Assembly (NCBI GenBank): GCA_028641055.1
Contig: CM054058.1
Location: forward strand, 239,430,187 to 239,494,186
Source: Alopecurus myosuroides
Taxonomy: Eukaryota; Streptophyta; Magnoliopsida; Poales; Poaceae
Direction: 5' to 3'
DNA: 64,000 nucleotides
Shown one piece after another: positions 20,504-32,460 of this stretch. Both the position numbers and the translations under genes were made by a program. Position 1 is the first letter of the stretch. Each line of letters starts with the position of its first letter. Below the pieces are notes generated by a model. It saw only the letters and a list, made by a program, of their open reading frames with translations, searched no databases and was not told the origin of the DNA.

Positions 20504-20508
20504 GCGGG
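20504..20508. repeat. Target site duplication GCGGG, right copy
   Basis: Identical to 8555-8559. When one copy is discounted, the LINE ORF1 reading frame continues from the right segment into the left one without a shift. Confidence 0.92.
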
Positions 20509-21939
20509 AAGGAGGGTTGGCTGCAGTGTAGAACGTGCGAGGCAATCGAGTCGGAACACCATCGAGGATCTGGTAGCCTTGAGGCACCCATCTCGTCGGG
20601 TCAATCTCGAAATCCTCCATGGAGTCGAGGAGGTGAAGGGGAAAATTGCTGGGCGGAGGGCTCGATGGAGGAGAGACCGTAGGGGAAGCTGCAGAAGTAG
20701 ACACGTGAAGAGAATCTAGAACGACACAGGGTTCAAATCAGTTAATGAAGTTTCCTTGTTGGAAGACGAAACCGTAGCCTTAGGAACCCAAATATAGGAA
20801 TCCTTCTTTTTCTTCGCAAAACAATTTGCGTCGTAAATGCCCATAATGGAAACACTCACGACAACGAACTTGATTAGGACAATCAATTGCTTTGTGTTTG
20901 AGAGATAGACACCGAGAACACTCCCACACACGGAAAGCCAAGTCATCAATTAATTTGTCAAAATCATCAGAAGTGTTGTTCGAGGACCCTTCTTCAGTAA
21001 TAGAATTGGAAAAAGAACCAATTGAAGGGAGAGAAGATACTTTATCTGCAGATGGTAAATTAGAAGGATCAAAAGTACCAAAAGTAACCGAGGGAGTCTC
21101 CAAAGTGGCAACAGATGCCAAAGATGGATCAATATAACCTTTACACGCCTCGTAACTAATAGAATCCGAGAAGACCAACTTTTTGGGAGCAATAATACCC
21201 GATTTCAAAAAAGATTTTGGAGCTTGTTTCATGAGGGTTTGCAAACCAATAGAAATCTTCTTCTTAGTTGGACTCACCAGAGTCCATTCTTGCCTGCATG
21301 CAGCTTGCCAAGATCGAAACTCACTTGTCCAATGGGGTCCACCATGTCTCCAAAGGTTGAAAACACATTTGAATTTCTTACAAGAGTAAGATCAAAGTTT
21401 ATATATATGAAAGCCCACAGACTTGTTAGCAACATGGAAATAGAATGTGCGATCATTTAACAGTGACACCTTAAGACTACCACAGTAACCTCCAATAATA
21501 GCTTCAAGGGAAATAGAAACAAAATCATCATCAAGACGAAAATTGGCTCGTGCAAACGATACTACCATTATGAAATGGCCAGAATAATGAGATGGGATAT
21601 CCTTAGCAAACTTCAGACCATGAGAGAAATCCAGACCCATGATCAAAGCATCGTGAACAACAGAATTAAAACCCTCCTTGGGATCATCAATATCAATTGA
21701 ATTAGAACCTGCCTCGGGACTCGAGGTAATAGATGATTGCTGCTTGACAGATTCACTAGTGAGATCAATGTCGGAGAAATTAATTGTGAAATCCGAGTGG
21801 GAAAATTGCGCACTAAAGGAGCTGCAGCTGAAGGTGCCTTAATGCATGCGCCAACTAGGAAAAAATACGAGGATATCGTTACCTCGAGATCGAAATCAAT
21901 CCTTTCACTAGAGGATGTTGATCTACCTACGATCGACAT
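20504..21939 (-). pseudogene. LINE ORF1, N-terminal half with two zinc knuckles, broken
   Basis: Encodes the RNA-binding ORF1 protein. Likely start ATG at 21939-21937. Frame changes occur near 21780; the RNA-binding fold SHYSGHFIMVVSFARANFRL and SVGFHIYKL is at about 21590-21392. An in-frame TGA follows, then the frame is open again through FNLWRHGGPHWTSEF-like residues. At about 20900-20830 lie two knuckles: CSRCLSLKHKAIDC (C-x2-C-x4-H-x4-C) and CRECFHYGH, the last Cys lost to a frameshift. The distal part MEDFEIDPTRWVPQGYQIL is typical of the segment between knuckles and the C-terminal domain. It continues at 8559. Confidence 0.8.
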
Positions 21940-22249
21940 AACTTTAGCATTTTTAAGAGCGATCTAGTCGCCCTTGGGTGTGTTGATCCGCAAATGGATG
22001 GATCCATTGTAGGACTTGGTTCTCCCACGATCAAGATCTTGACGAGTGGAATATGTAACTTTCTAGATCCATGCAGGGGAAACCTAGGGAGCCATCAAGG
22101 TTTTAGGAGTGGGGGGAGGAGGTTGATTGGAGAGGATTGTGGAGGTGGCGGCCGGAGATGGAGATCGTCGGCGGCTAGGTCAAGGAGGGGGAGGGGGACG
22201 TGGGAGCCATCGAGAATGGGGTCCTTTCTCTTCCAGATGCTAGGGCATG
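21940..22249 (-). other. LINE 5' untranslated region
   Basis: GC-rich, with CCTCCACC-type runs on the minus strand; no long reading frame. It should hold the internal promoter that plant LINEs use, but no motif is clear. Confidence 0.55.
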
Positions 22250-23633
22250 TGATGTCTACGCACGCTTCTATTCTTGTAGACAGTGTTGGGCATCCAAGTG
22301 CAGAGGTTTGTAGAACATCAGCAAGTTTCCCTTAAGTGGATTACCCAAGGTATATCAAACTCAGGGAGGTAGAGGTCAAAGATATCGCTCTGAAGCAACC
22401 CTGCAATTAAGATACAAGAAGTCTCTTGTGTCCCCAACACACCCAATATACTTGTCAGGTATATAGGTGCACTAGTTCGGCGAAGAGAGAGTAAAATGCA
22501 AGTAATATGGATGATAATAAGTGATAATAGCAATCTGAAATAAATATGGCAGCAAGCAAACATGTAGCAGAACAGGCGGAAAACGGTGTTTCAATGCTTG
22601 GAAGTAAGGCCTAGGGCTCCTACTTTCACTAGAGGACACTCTCAACAATGATCACATAAATGAATAACTAGATAGCTTCTCTCACTATGCTACTCTTAAC
22701 CCTCTCCGGCTGGATAACGAACACTAATCATTGCATAGGGTTGTAACAACACTCCTCAAATTTGTATTCCCATGTCTAGTTAACCCCGCACTAACACTAT
22801 GAGCGCCCTAGAAGGTACTAAGAAAACTCCACAATTCATAGAGGAGACACACACGACGTGCACACTGTCACCTTCACACCGTGATCAAAGTGACTCCAAA
22901 GTTCATATTAATAAAGCACTTGAGTAGCAAAAGATGAAGAGTAACATCTACGAATTAAAATAGATTACAAAGCTCATGATCACATATAGATCACACCATG
23001 GGAGAGAGAGATGAACCACATAGCTAACGGTAAAGCCCTCAGCCTCGGGGGAGAACTACTCCCTCCTTATCATAGGAGACAACAACGGCGATGGAGATGG
23101 CGGTGGAGTCGATGGAGATGGCTTTCGGGGGCACTTCCCCGTCCCGGCAGGGTGCCAGAACAGAGATCTGTCCCCCGAAACTTGTCGGCGGGGACGGAGG
23201 AGCTACAGATGTATTTTGTAGATAAGATCGATTCATCTAGGGTTTATGCATCGGGGAGTATATATAGGCAAAAGGGCGATGCCGGGAGGTGGCCAGGGGG
23301 CCCACACCACCTGGTGGCGCGGCCAAGGGGGGGGCCGCGCAACCCCATGGTGTGGCCACTCTGTGGCCCCCTCCGGGGCTCTTTGGAACTTCTGGAAGCT
23401 TCCGGGACTTCTAAGACTTCTGGGCTTCGAATTTCCCAATTCTGAGAATATTTCCAGAACAACTTTTCTGAAACTAAAAACAACAGAAAACAGGAACTGG
23501 CACTTGGCATCTTGTTAGTAGGTTAGTCCCGGAAAACATTTAAAAATGCTATAAATAAGGGAGAAAACATGTAGCAATTTACATAATAGGATCATGGAGC
23601 ATCAGAAATTATAGATACGTTGGAGATGTATCA
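22250..23633 (-). repeat. Lone Ty3 LTR, minus strand (B-type)
   Basis: Read on the minus strand it starts TGATACATCTCCAACGTATC and ends GTGCGTAGACATCA, 1384 bp. It resembles the element B LTR (30071-31485), including the TATA-like TATATATA at about 23263-23256 and the U5 segment. No primer site or polypurine tract adjoins it. Flanking pentamers (GCATG and ACGCG) do not match, so it is either a solo LTR with decayed duplications or the remnant of a deleted element. Confidence 0.8.
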
Positions 23634-23713
23634 ACGCGTATGTCAGAGTCACTAGTGTATATGTTATCATATTTATTGTTCAATACTAAAAAAAAGCTTA
23701 TTAATGTTTTGTA

Positions 23714-23836
23714 CTCCCTCCGTCTCAAATTAACTGTCACAAATATAGACAAAAGTGGATGTATCTAATACTAAATTATGTCTAGATACATCCATTTTTG
23801 TCCATATTTGTGAAACTTGATTTGAGACGGAGGGAG
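23714..23836. mobile_element. Stowaway MITE 1
   Basis: 123 bp with terminal inverted repeats CTCCCTCCGTCTCAAATT...TTGAGACGGAGGGAG, flanked by TA on both sides (23712-23713 and 23837-23838). Tc1/mariner-type non-autonomous DNA transposon. Confidence 0.93.
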
Positions 23837-24187
23837 TACAATGTTAACTTAATTACAATCATCTGGTTGGTCAGAGGATGGGATCGGTATCAGTTGGCTA
23901 ATGTATATATCACCTTGAAAAATGTAAGTATCAAAATGAAGTAAAATAAAGAACACGAGAGCATATAAAAAATACAGTCAAAACATAAAGATTATGGTAA
24001 TGTATAGAACAATTATATTTTGATTCTGTATTATGAGAAGGCAAGTTAAAACTAAGCGAGAACAGTGCTTTGTCTAGCTATAACAAAGAATAGGTTATGT
24101 GCAAACACTTGAAGGAAAATATGGCAGTTGCTAAGTGCACTGTAATTACACCAATATTTGTTTGAGAAAGCATCGTAAAGCATCTTA

Positions 24188-24192
24188 CCTAC
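24188..24192. repeat. Target site duplication CCTAC, left copy (element A)
   Basis: Matches 45251-45255 exactly. Confidence 0.88.
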
Positions 24193-25807
24193 TGATATGT
24201 CATAAATGTATCTATAATTTCTGATGTTCCATGGTCTTTTCATGCCTTATGCTACATGTTTTCCTTAAACTTTATGTCACTTTTATCGATTTCCCGAGAC
24301 TAACCTATTGACAAGATGCCACAGAGCCAGTTCTTGTTTTCTGCTGTTTTCAGTTTCACAAAAGTTGTTCTGGAAATATTCTCGAAATTGGGAAATTGGA
24401 AACCTGGAAGTCTTAGAATTCCCGAAGGTTCCACGGAGTCCCGAAGAGGCCCGAAGGGGGGCCACAGGGGGGCACACCATAGGGCGGCGTGCCCCGCTGG
24501 CCGCGCCTGGGGTGGTCTGGTTCCCTCGGGCATCCACCGCTATCGCCCTTTCGCCTATTTATTCCCCCACCGATACGTCAACCCTAAAAATATATCATTT
24601 CGTCCCGAGAAAGACCCGAGGCCGCCGTCATCGTCAACCCGAGATCGGGAGGGTTCTGGAGCTCTTCCCGGTACCCTGCCGGGAGGGGAATTCATCACCG
24701 GAGGGATCTACACCACCATGCCCTCTTCCGGAGTGATGCGTGAGTAGTTCATCCTTGGACTATGGTTCTATAGCAGTAGCTAGATGGTTGTACTCTCCAC
24801 CTTATGCCTCATGTTTATATCTCGTGAGCCGCCTCACATGATCGAGATCATCTATTTGTAATGCTACATGTTATGTTTGCTCGGATCCGATGATTGTTGA
24901 ATGCTATGTCTGTTGATTATCAATCTATCATGTTATCTTCATGTGTATGATATTTATGATCTTGCATTCTCTCCGTTGTTAGTAGATGCTCTGTCCAAGT
25001 AGATGCTAGTGACTCCAAGATGGAGTATTTATGCTCGATAGTGGGTTCATGCCTCCTTTGCATGTGTGCTTGAGTGACAGAAACGTGACGGATGGAGGAT
25101 GTGTTGTTGTCACTAGGGAGAAAACAACGATGTTTACTTCGTTTACATTGTTTACCTTACACACTTTGCTTACTGCGATTATCCGTTGCTTGCAACTTAA
25201 TACCGAACGTTTGTTCGGATGATATTCGAAGGGTGGATTATTGGTCATAGATGCAGTTGGATGACGATCAATGTATTTTGTTGTAATGCCCGCATGAATC
25301 TCATAGTAATATTTATTTCATGCATGTTCTTTATCTGTCAATTTCCCGGCTGTAATTTGTTTGCCACACATGTTAGCTATCTTTTATGGAGAGACACCTC
25401 TAGTGAACTGTGGACCCCGGTCTATTTTCTCATACTGATAGTACACACAATTCTTCCATTGTTTTCACACTGCTTCCACTGTTTTCACACTGCTGCTATT
25501 GTTTTCATACTGTTCTCATACTGTTTTCCACACCATACATTTAACCTCTTTTTTATCGGCAAAACCGATGAGATTGACAACCTCACTGCTTCGTTGGGGC
25601 AAAGTGAATTGTTTGTGTTGTGTAGGTTCCACGTTGCCGCTGAACCGGTAGTGCGCCCTGCCATCTCAGCTGCATCAACCTTCTGAAGTTACTCCTTTCT
25701 CCTACTGGTCGATTCCACCTTGGTTTCTTTCTGAGGGAAACTTGCTACTGTGCTCTTCATACCTTCCTCTTGGGGTCTCCCAGCGAACGTGTGTTACACG
25801 CGCATCA
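24193..25807 (+). repeat. Element A 5' LTR
   Basis: TGATATGTCATAAATG...TTACACGCGCATCA, 1615 bp. It has a GC-rich U3, TATA-like CCTATTTATTCCCCC at about 24553, and a U5 of the 3466-5011 type. Confidence 0.9.
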
Positions 25808-25817
25808 AGCTAATTTC

Positions 25818-25835
25818 TGGCGCCGTTGCCGGGGA
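25818..25835 (+). promoter_or_regulatory. Element A primer binding site
   Basis: TGGCGCCGTTGCCGGGGA, 10 bp behind the LTR. This is the primer site typical of Athila-type elements; I recall it as complementary to tRNA-Asp. Confidence 0.88.
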
Positions 25836-26000
25836 GGAAGAGAATTTCTGCAAGGGGAGTCTCTCACTTCCAATCTCTTTAATTTGTTTTATTTTTGCTT
25901 AGTTTATTTTCTTTTGTCTTGTTTGCTTCTCTTTATCAAAAACACAAAAAAATTAGTTCTTATTCTAGTTGTTATTTTTTCTTTATCATGCTTGATATCA

Positions 26001-27020
26001 ATGGTTAATGTCTTTGAAATTAGATCTTATTGGCAATATGGGTTCACAGAAGAACAACAAAAATATTACAAGGAACACCGCTTGTCACAAAAAGAGATAC
26101 ACTTATGGGAGCAAATTAATAGATTGCATAATATTTCTAGAAACTTGTGCTCTGCTTATAATGTTACTTATTTATTTGAAAAATCTTGTTGCTGTAGGAG
26201 GTATAAACACCTCCCTTTTCAATGTAAGTATAATGATTATGTTACCATATCTTCTTATGTTAAGGGAAATTATGACTTTGATGATGTGGAACAAATTGAG
26301 GAATTTATTGCTTGGAAGGGTGCATTCGAAATTGCCTATTTGCTTGAAAGTATTGATGACACACCTTATAAATATGAGATTTATGCTATGCTTGAAAATT
26401 GCTTTGATAATTACAAGGATTGTAATTACTACATACTTAAATATCTTAATAGATGCTCTCCTCCAAAGGAGGAGACTAATGCCTTGCAGGAACCTATGGA
26501 AGAAGAAACTGATAAATCTGGAAGCTCATTGGATGAAAAAGAGGATGAGAGTGATGATCGAGAGGAGGAATAATGGATCTACCCATGTATACCTCCCAAT
26601 GAGAGTAACTCTTTAACTCATACATTATTTGATGAAAGTGATGATCATATTGATTCTTTTGAAATATCCTTTTTTGATGAAATTGATACTTGCTATACTT
26701 GTGACCTTGATACTACTATGAATGAAACTTGTGAGAATGATATTGCCACTATTATTTATGACAATCCATGCTACTTTGATAAATCCTATGATAATCCTCT
26801 ATCTATTCCAATTATTGATATGCATGATAATGAGGATGTTCCTTTAGAAAATTTATATGATAATGCTCTAGATGATGGTCCTATGTTACTTGATGGTATA
26901 AATCACAATGCTACTGAAAATGGGATTGCTATTAGTAGTCCCGTACCTTTTATGAGTGATCAATCATCGTATTTCTCTATTGCTAAAAGTGAAAAAAGAG
27001 GAGCTGGTTTTAAATTTTGA
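26001..27020 (+). pseudogene. Element A ORF of unknown function, one in-frame TAA
   Basis: ATG at 26001 opens 190 codons to TAA at 26571-26573, then the same frame continues about 149 codons to TGA at 27018-27020. Part 1 is Tyr/Cys-rich with SYWQYGFTEEQQKYYKEHRL, a CCCRRYKHLPFQC segment and an acidic end. Part 2 is rich in Asp, Asn, Ile (IIYDNPCYFDKSYDNPLSIP). In another phase (to 27156) follows LCDNYVVEFVHDATEKLLLERK, which matches element B's CDSCIVNFIHDATESFMRER. No retroviral domain is recognisable. The start upstream at 25770 would lie in the LTR and was rejected. Confidence 0.6.
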
Positions 27021-27156
27021 TCCCACTATTTTTGAGCTTGATATGAATTGTGTCCTTTTAGACCATGGCAAACATGCTTTATGTGATAATTATGTTGTTG
27101 AGTTTGTTCATGATGCTACTGAAAAATTATTATTAGAGAGGAAAATCTGGTTGTAG
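27021..27156 (+). pseudogene. Element A ORF tail with HDATE motif, shifted frame
   Basis: After the TGA the protein continues in a different phase to TAG at 27154-27156: FELDMNCVLLDHGKHALCDN then the HDATE segment. The same tail occurs in element B, so it is the real C-terminus of this protein family. Confidence 0.55.
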
Positions 27157-27401
27157 GAATTTTCATGTTACTAAAATACCTCTCTTTTTGTTGAAAGTTT
27201 TGAAATTGCTCTTGTTCTACTTTCTCATGATTTCTAGTTTGAGCTTCCTTCATTTATTTTTTACAAGATTCATATGCATAGGAAGTGGGTTAGAATTAAT
27301 TTTTTTTTATACTTGCTTCTTGATGCTCTCTTTTTCTTAATTCATATTTCTTATGTGAGCATCTTCTTCACTTCAAAACACTTGATTCCACTTTTCTGGG
27401 C

Positions 27402-27450
27402 CTAGCTAAAAGGCGTTAAAGAAAAGCACTTCTTGGGAGATAACCCATGG
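27402..27450 (+). other. Conserved non-coding motif, copy 2
   Basis: Same motif as 822-870, with the core GGCGTTAAAGAAAAGC and CTTGGGAGATAACCCATGG. Confidence 0.7.
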
Positions 27451-28099
27451 TTTTACTTTTGCTTTGTTTTTCTCTGTTTTCTTTGAGTCAAGGGGTTTTA
27501 TACTTCTGTAGCAACTCCTTCGTATCTTTATTTCCATGTTTTAGTTGTGCCAAGTAAAGTTTCTGACAAAATTTGGAGTTGGTTTTGGATTTCTGTTTGC
27601 AGGAAACAGATTTCTGGTGTCCACCATAAAAAAACGTATAAAATCCAGAAAGATCATAATGATATGAAATGTTTTGTGCTTATTACTCGGCTAATTCCTA
27701 AACTTTTTCGTTCTTTAAGTTTTTCCACCTGAGCAACGTAAGTGCCCCGAAAAAAATCGTCTTTACAGACTGTTCTGGTTTTGGCAGCATCTGCCATTTT
27801 TTCTTGCATTTGCCCTTTTACGATGTCAAGTGGATTTCTTTGCTTCACGAAACATCAGTGGCTGTAGCTAATATTTAAAAGTATCAATAGCACTTGTGAC
27901 CATGCAGAACGCATGAATGTTTGATTGTTGCACTAACCCTCTAATGTGAATTACTCTTTGAGTGTTGTGTGAAGGAAGTTTTCAAGGGTCAAGAGAAGAG
28001 GGTGATATAATGTGATCAAGAAGAGTGCAAGGTCAAAGCTTCGGGATGCCCCCGTGGTTCATCCCAGAAAATTCTAAGAAGACTCGAGGATCTAAGCTT

Positions 28100-28120
28100 G
28101 GGGATGCCCACGACATCCCC
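28100..28120 (+). other. Hairpin in element A 3' region
   Basis: GGGGATG ... CATCCCC with a 7-nt interior (CCCACGA), homologous to 1494-1514. Confidence 0.65.
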
Positions 28121-30070
28121 TTCTTCATCAACAATTTATCAAGTCACTTCTAGTGAAACTATATTTGTATTCGGTCACATCATATGAAGTTTACTTGGAG
28201 CGTCTGTTTGTTTTTATTTTGTTTTGTTTTGTTTTGTTATCCTTGCTTCAATAATATATTAGGACCCTAGAATTCTTTGTGTGGGAGAGAGACACGCTCC
28301 GCTTTTTCATATGAATACTTGTTATGCTCGTATTGTTAGTTTTTCTTCTAGCTGCTGCAAAATTCCTGTTTAGCTCCTATTTTTCTTGCATCTCTTATTC
28401 AGAACTGTTAGTTTTAGTAGAGTTGTGTTAGTACTATCTTATTTTATTGATATATCTCTTGGAGAGTTTTTGTTGTTTGGTGTTTGGTAGAAAATGCTAC
28501 GTTTGGTAGATGGTATAACGAAAAAGCTTGCATATTATTGTAGATCATTAAACTGGTTCACTTGATTATTTGTTGTTGTTTTAGATATTAATTTGCTTAA
28601 TGGTAAATTTTATGGTTTAGTAGAGTAAAAACAATTAATGTTTGGTACAGAATCTTGAAACTGTGCCACACTCAAATAACCAGTTGATAGGATAATGTTA
28701 TATGACTTCCTTTGCTGATAACAATCGTAATGGCTTTTTGTTGCGCGCTACGGTCGGGGTAGCTAATAGTGACTTGTCACTTCCACGGACCCTCTTGGAG
28801 TGATTTTCATTATGCCTTGTGATATCATGATTTTATTTGGAATCTTTTAACTTGCGAGTTCTATGTTGCGGTTTTCTGGCACTTCCACCATCCATATTTG
28901 CTAGCCTCTTTGGTAGTGTGCATTTCTCATTCTCACATTGAGAGTTGGTGCAAACTTCGCCAGTGCATCCAAACCCCGTGGGAGAACTTTGTTCTTCTAC
29001 ACATAAGACAAAATTTATCTTCCTCAAAACAGCCACCATACCTACCTACCATGTTCCATAGCCATTCCGAGATATATTGCCATACACCATCCATCGTCAT
29101 TATGTTACTTGTCATGCTTCATTGTTATTTTGCATACTGCTACAGTGGTAGGAGCATTTAGTTTTATTCATCAGAGATACTTCAGTTTGAGTTATGAGTA
29201 CTAAAAGTGTGATGATTCATTGTAAAATATAGTGTTTCCCCTACCACTGAGGTTATATATCGAAAAAATAAAAAATAGAAAAGGCCCAAAAAAGAAAAAA
29301 GAAAGAAAGAGGCAAAGAGAGAAAATAAAGAGAGAGGGGGCAGCATTACTATAATTTATTCCACACTTGTGCTTTATTAGCATCATTACTTCAGTTTAGA
29401 GGGAGTTTTCATATTATGACTTGCATAACTACGTGGGGAACTTACATCATAGAACTTGGCTTGTATATTCCAATGATGAGCCTCCTCAAAAGAGTCCTAG
29501 ATCTTCGTGAGCAAGCTGGTTGGATGCACCCCCCAGTAGTTCCATTGGAGATCTTTCATACACTTATAACTCTATGTGCATCTGTTGTGTGGCAATCATT
29601 ACTCCTTCCATAAGTTCAATTATAAGACTTCCTCTTGTCTAATGATCACTTTCTGTTGTGTGAGACTTTCTTCCATTGACCATCCAAACCTCCCATAATT
29701 TTCTTCTACCCATAACATCCTGGTGCTAGGAACCAATACAGAACACTTTATTCTTTTGAGTGCGCAATTATTTGAATGATTTTCCTATGTGCATATTGTT
29801 GTCACTTGACCTGATCCTAACATGAATTGTTGTGAGAGTTTGATGCCTTGGATGATTATATTGTTGTTCTTGAAGCTTAAATCATTTCTAATATACTTTG
29901 CACACTGGATTGTCTTTTAGTATTGATTCATTGAACGGTTTTACTTTGTTATTCCTAATGGTTTATACATTACTCTTTGATGTCAACTATAAACCACAAC
30001 CTTTATTCATTTTGATCCTAGTTTACATGCTTTACATTACTATGATGATCAAGTTTATGTTGGTAGCATG

Positions 30071-31485
30071 TGATACGTCATAAACGTATCCTTATTTCTG
30101 ATGTTCCATGTTGTTTTCATGCCATATGCTACATGTTTTCCTTACACTTTATGCCATTTTTATCAATTTCCCGGGACTAACCTATTGACAAGATGCCACA
30201 GATCTAGTTCATGTTTTCTGCTATTTTTAGTTTCAGAAAAGTGTTCTGGAAATATTCTTGGAATTGTACGATTCAAAAGCCAGAAGTCTTATAAGTCCCG
30301 GAGGGTCAAGGAAGTCCAAAGGAGACCCGGAGGGGGGCCATGGAGCCCCCACACCATGCCTGGGCGCGGGTGGCCCCCTGGCCGCGCCTGGGGGTGGTGT
30401 GGGCCCCTCGGGAGCCTACCGCCATAGCCCTTTCGCCTATATATTCCCCCGATGCACAAACCCTAAAAGAATCGGCCTTTCCCCCAAAAAACATCCGTAG
30501 CTCCGCCGCCGCCACCGACAAGTTTCGGGGAACAGAAATCTCTTTTCCGGCACCCTGCCGGGACGGGGAAGTGCCCCCGGAACCATCTCCATCGACTCCA
30601 CCGCCATCTCCATCTCCGTTGCCGTTTCCTATGATGAGGAGGGAGTAGTTCTCCCCCCGGGCTGAGGTCTCTACCTGTAGCTATGTGTTTCATATCTCTC
30701 TCCGATGGTGTGATCTTTATGTTATCATGAGCTTTGTAATCTAGTTTAATATGTAGATGTACTCTTCCTCTGTTATGCTACTCGAGTGGTTTTTTTATGA
30801 GATCTCTGTAAACACTTTGATCACGGTGTAAAGGTGAGAGTGTGTGCACCATGTGGTTTAGCATGATATTTATATCTTGTGTTGGACGACCCTATGAAAT
30901 TGTGGTGTTTGTCTAGTACCTTCTAGGGCGCTCATAGTGACAGCGTGGGGTTAACTAGATACGTGAATGCGACTTTAGGGTATGCTTTGTACCCCTACAC
31001 AATGAATTGGTGTTTGTTATTCAACCGGAGAGTGGTTCGGAGTAGCATAGTGAAGAGAGATATTTATGCATTCAATTATGTTATTATTGTTGAGAGTGTT
31101 CACTAGTGAAAGTATGATCCCTAGGCCTTGTTTCTAAGCATTGAAACACCGTTTACATTCAGTTCCGCTACATGTTTGCTTGCTGCCATTTTTATTTTAG
31201 ATTGCTATTATCACTTATACACATCAATATTACTTGTATTTTACTATCTCTTCGCCGAACTAGTGCACCTATACAACTGACAATTGTATTAGGTGTGTTG
31301 GGGACACAAGAGACTTCTTGTATCATAATTGCAGGGTTGCTTGAGAGGGATACCTTTGACCTCTTCATCCCTGAGTTCGATAAACCTTGGGTAATCCACT
31401 TAAGGGAAACTTTTTGTTGTTCTACAAACCTCTGCACTTGGAGGCCCAACATTGTCTACAAGAACAGAAGCGTGTGTGGACATCA
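30071..31485 (+). repeat. Element B 5' LTR
   Basis: TGATACGTCATAAACG...GTGTGGACATCA, 1415 bp. The first 360 bp or so resemble A's LTR up to the TATA-like CCTATATATTCCCCC (about 30437). The rest is different and matches the lone LTR at 22250-23633. Confidence 0.87.
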
Positions 31486-31495
31486 AGCTCTTCTC

Positions 31496-31512
31496 TGGCG
31501 TCGTTGCCGGGA
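31496..31512 (+). promoter_or_regulatory. Element B primer binding site
   Basis: TGGCGTCGTTGCCGGGA, one substitution from the A primer site in the overlapping part. Confidence 0.8.
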
Positions 31513-31623
31513 GGTAAGGTAAAAGGTACTCACATCCTCGGGTGTGAGTGCTCGAAGTTATTTTCTTTAGATTCTGCAAGTATATCTTTTTGTTTCTTGT
31601 TTTTATTTTACTAATTAGGCTTA

Positions 31624-32234
31624 ATGGAAAACAACAAAAATATGAGAGAACTTTATAGTATTTATCTTGAGTTAGGACATGAAGTGTTTGAAGAGAAAAT
31701 TAAAAAAAAACTATGGAGATTTATTTGCATGCTAGTAGCAATGTTATTAGTATGAATTCTTTGAACACCATTGTTGCTAATGCTATGGAAAAGTCTAAGC
31801 TTGGGGATGCTGGTTTTGATGAATAGGATATTTTTAGTCCCCCAAGTTTTGAGGAGTAAATTTTCTTTGATGATACTTTGCCTCCAGTATATGATGATTA
31901 CAATGATGAATATGTTATTTTCAGTCCACCTACTATTGATGAGAAAATTAATTATGATTACAATATGCCTCCTATATTTGATGATTATGGTGATGAGAAT
32001 AATAATGATAGCTATTTTGTTAAATTTTCTACCACTACTATTAATGAGAATGACTATGCTTATGTGGAGAGTATTAATTCTTTTATGCATGTGGATCATG
32101 ACAAGAATGTTTTATGTGATAGTTGTATTGTTAATTTTATTCATGATGCTACTGAAAGTTTTATGAGAGAGAGAAACATACTTTTATGCATCTCGACAAT
32201 ATCAAGTTTCCCCTCTTTATGTTTAAGCTTTTGA
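31624..32234 (+). pseudogene. Element B ORF, decayed, HDATE family
   Basis: ATG at 31624 begins MENNKNMRELYSIYLELGHE. The frame breaks at a poly-A run (31699-31707) and has stops at about 31826 and 31858. From 31878 it reads an Asp/Tyr-rich low-complexity region (PPVYDDYNDEYVIFSPPTID) and the conserved tail CDSCIVNFIHDATESFMRER. It is the same type as element A's ORF. Function unknown. Confidence 0.55.
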
Positions 32235-32411
32235 AGTTGCACTTGTTTTTCTTTCCTATGCTTGTTGCTTTGTGCTTTATTGAATTGTTTTTATACAAGA
32301 TTCTTTTTCATAGGAAGTGGGTAGGAATTAAAAAAAATACATTTTCTTCTTGATGCTCTCTATTGCTTCAATTAACATTTCTCATGTGAGAATCTTCTCA
32401 AATTATCATGC

Positions 32412-32460
32412 CTAGCTAAAAGGCTTTAAAGAAAAGCACTTCTTGGGAGATATCCCATGG
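32412..32460 (+). other. Conserved non-coding motif, copy 3
   Basis: CTAGCTAAAAGGCTTTAAAG...CTTGGGAGATATCCCATGG, two substitutions from the copies at 822 and 27402. Confidence 0.68.

Larger units (their letters stand above)
20504..22249 (-). mobile_element. LINE retrotransposon, 5' segment
   Basis: The 5' part of the minus-strand LINE: a GC-rich leader and the N-terminal half of ORF1. It ends at 20504 where the Copia element inserted. It meets a Ty3 LTR at 22249, so the true 5' end may be complete or trimmed. Confidence 0.85.
23634..24192. other. Host sequence, segment 1
   Basis: AT-rich sequence not recognisable as an LTR element, holding a Stowaway MITE. It was contiguous with 45256 onward before element A inserted. 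A minus-strand frame (24192-24052) with MLYDAFSNKYWCNYSALSN might be coding but is too short to call. Confidence 0.55.
27157..30070 (+). other. Element A 3' non-coding region
   Basis: No gene. It matches 780-3380 of the first Ty3 element, including the conserved motif (27402-27450) and the hairpin (28100-28120). It is interrupted at 30070, just after GGTAGCATG, by element B; the first element continues there with TCACCTCAG. Confidence 0.78.

Noticed and set aside
22250..23633. Pairing the lone minus LTR with element B's LTR as one retrotransposon
   Set aside because: They are in opposite orientations, and element A's intact target duplication lies between them, so they cannot be the two ends of one insertion.
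25770..26000. N-terminal extension of element A's ORF with a hydrophobic stretch resembling a membrane segment
   Set aside because: It starts inside the LTR and crosses the primer site; T-rich leader sequence gives Phe/Leu-rich translation by chance.
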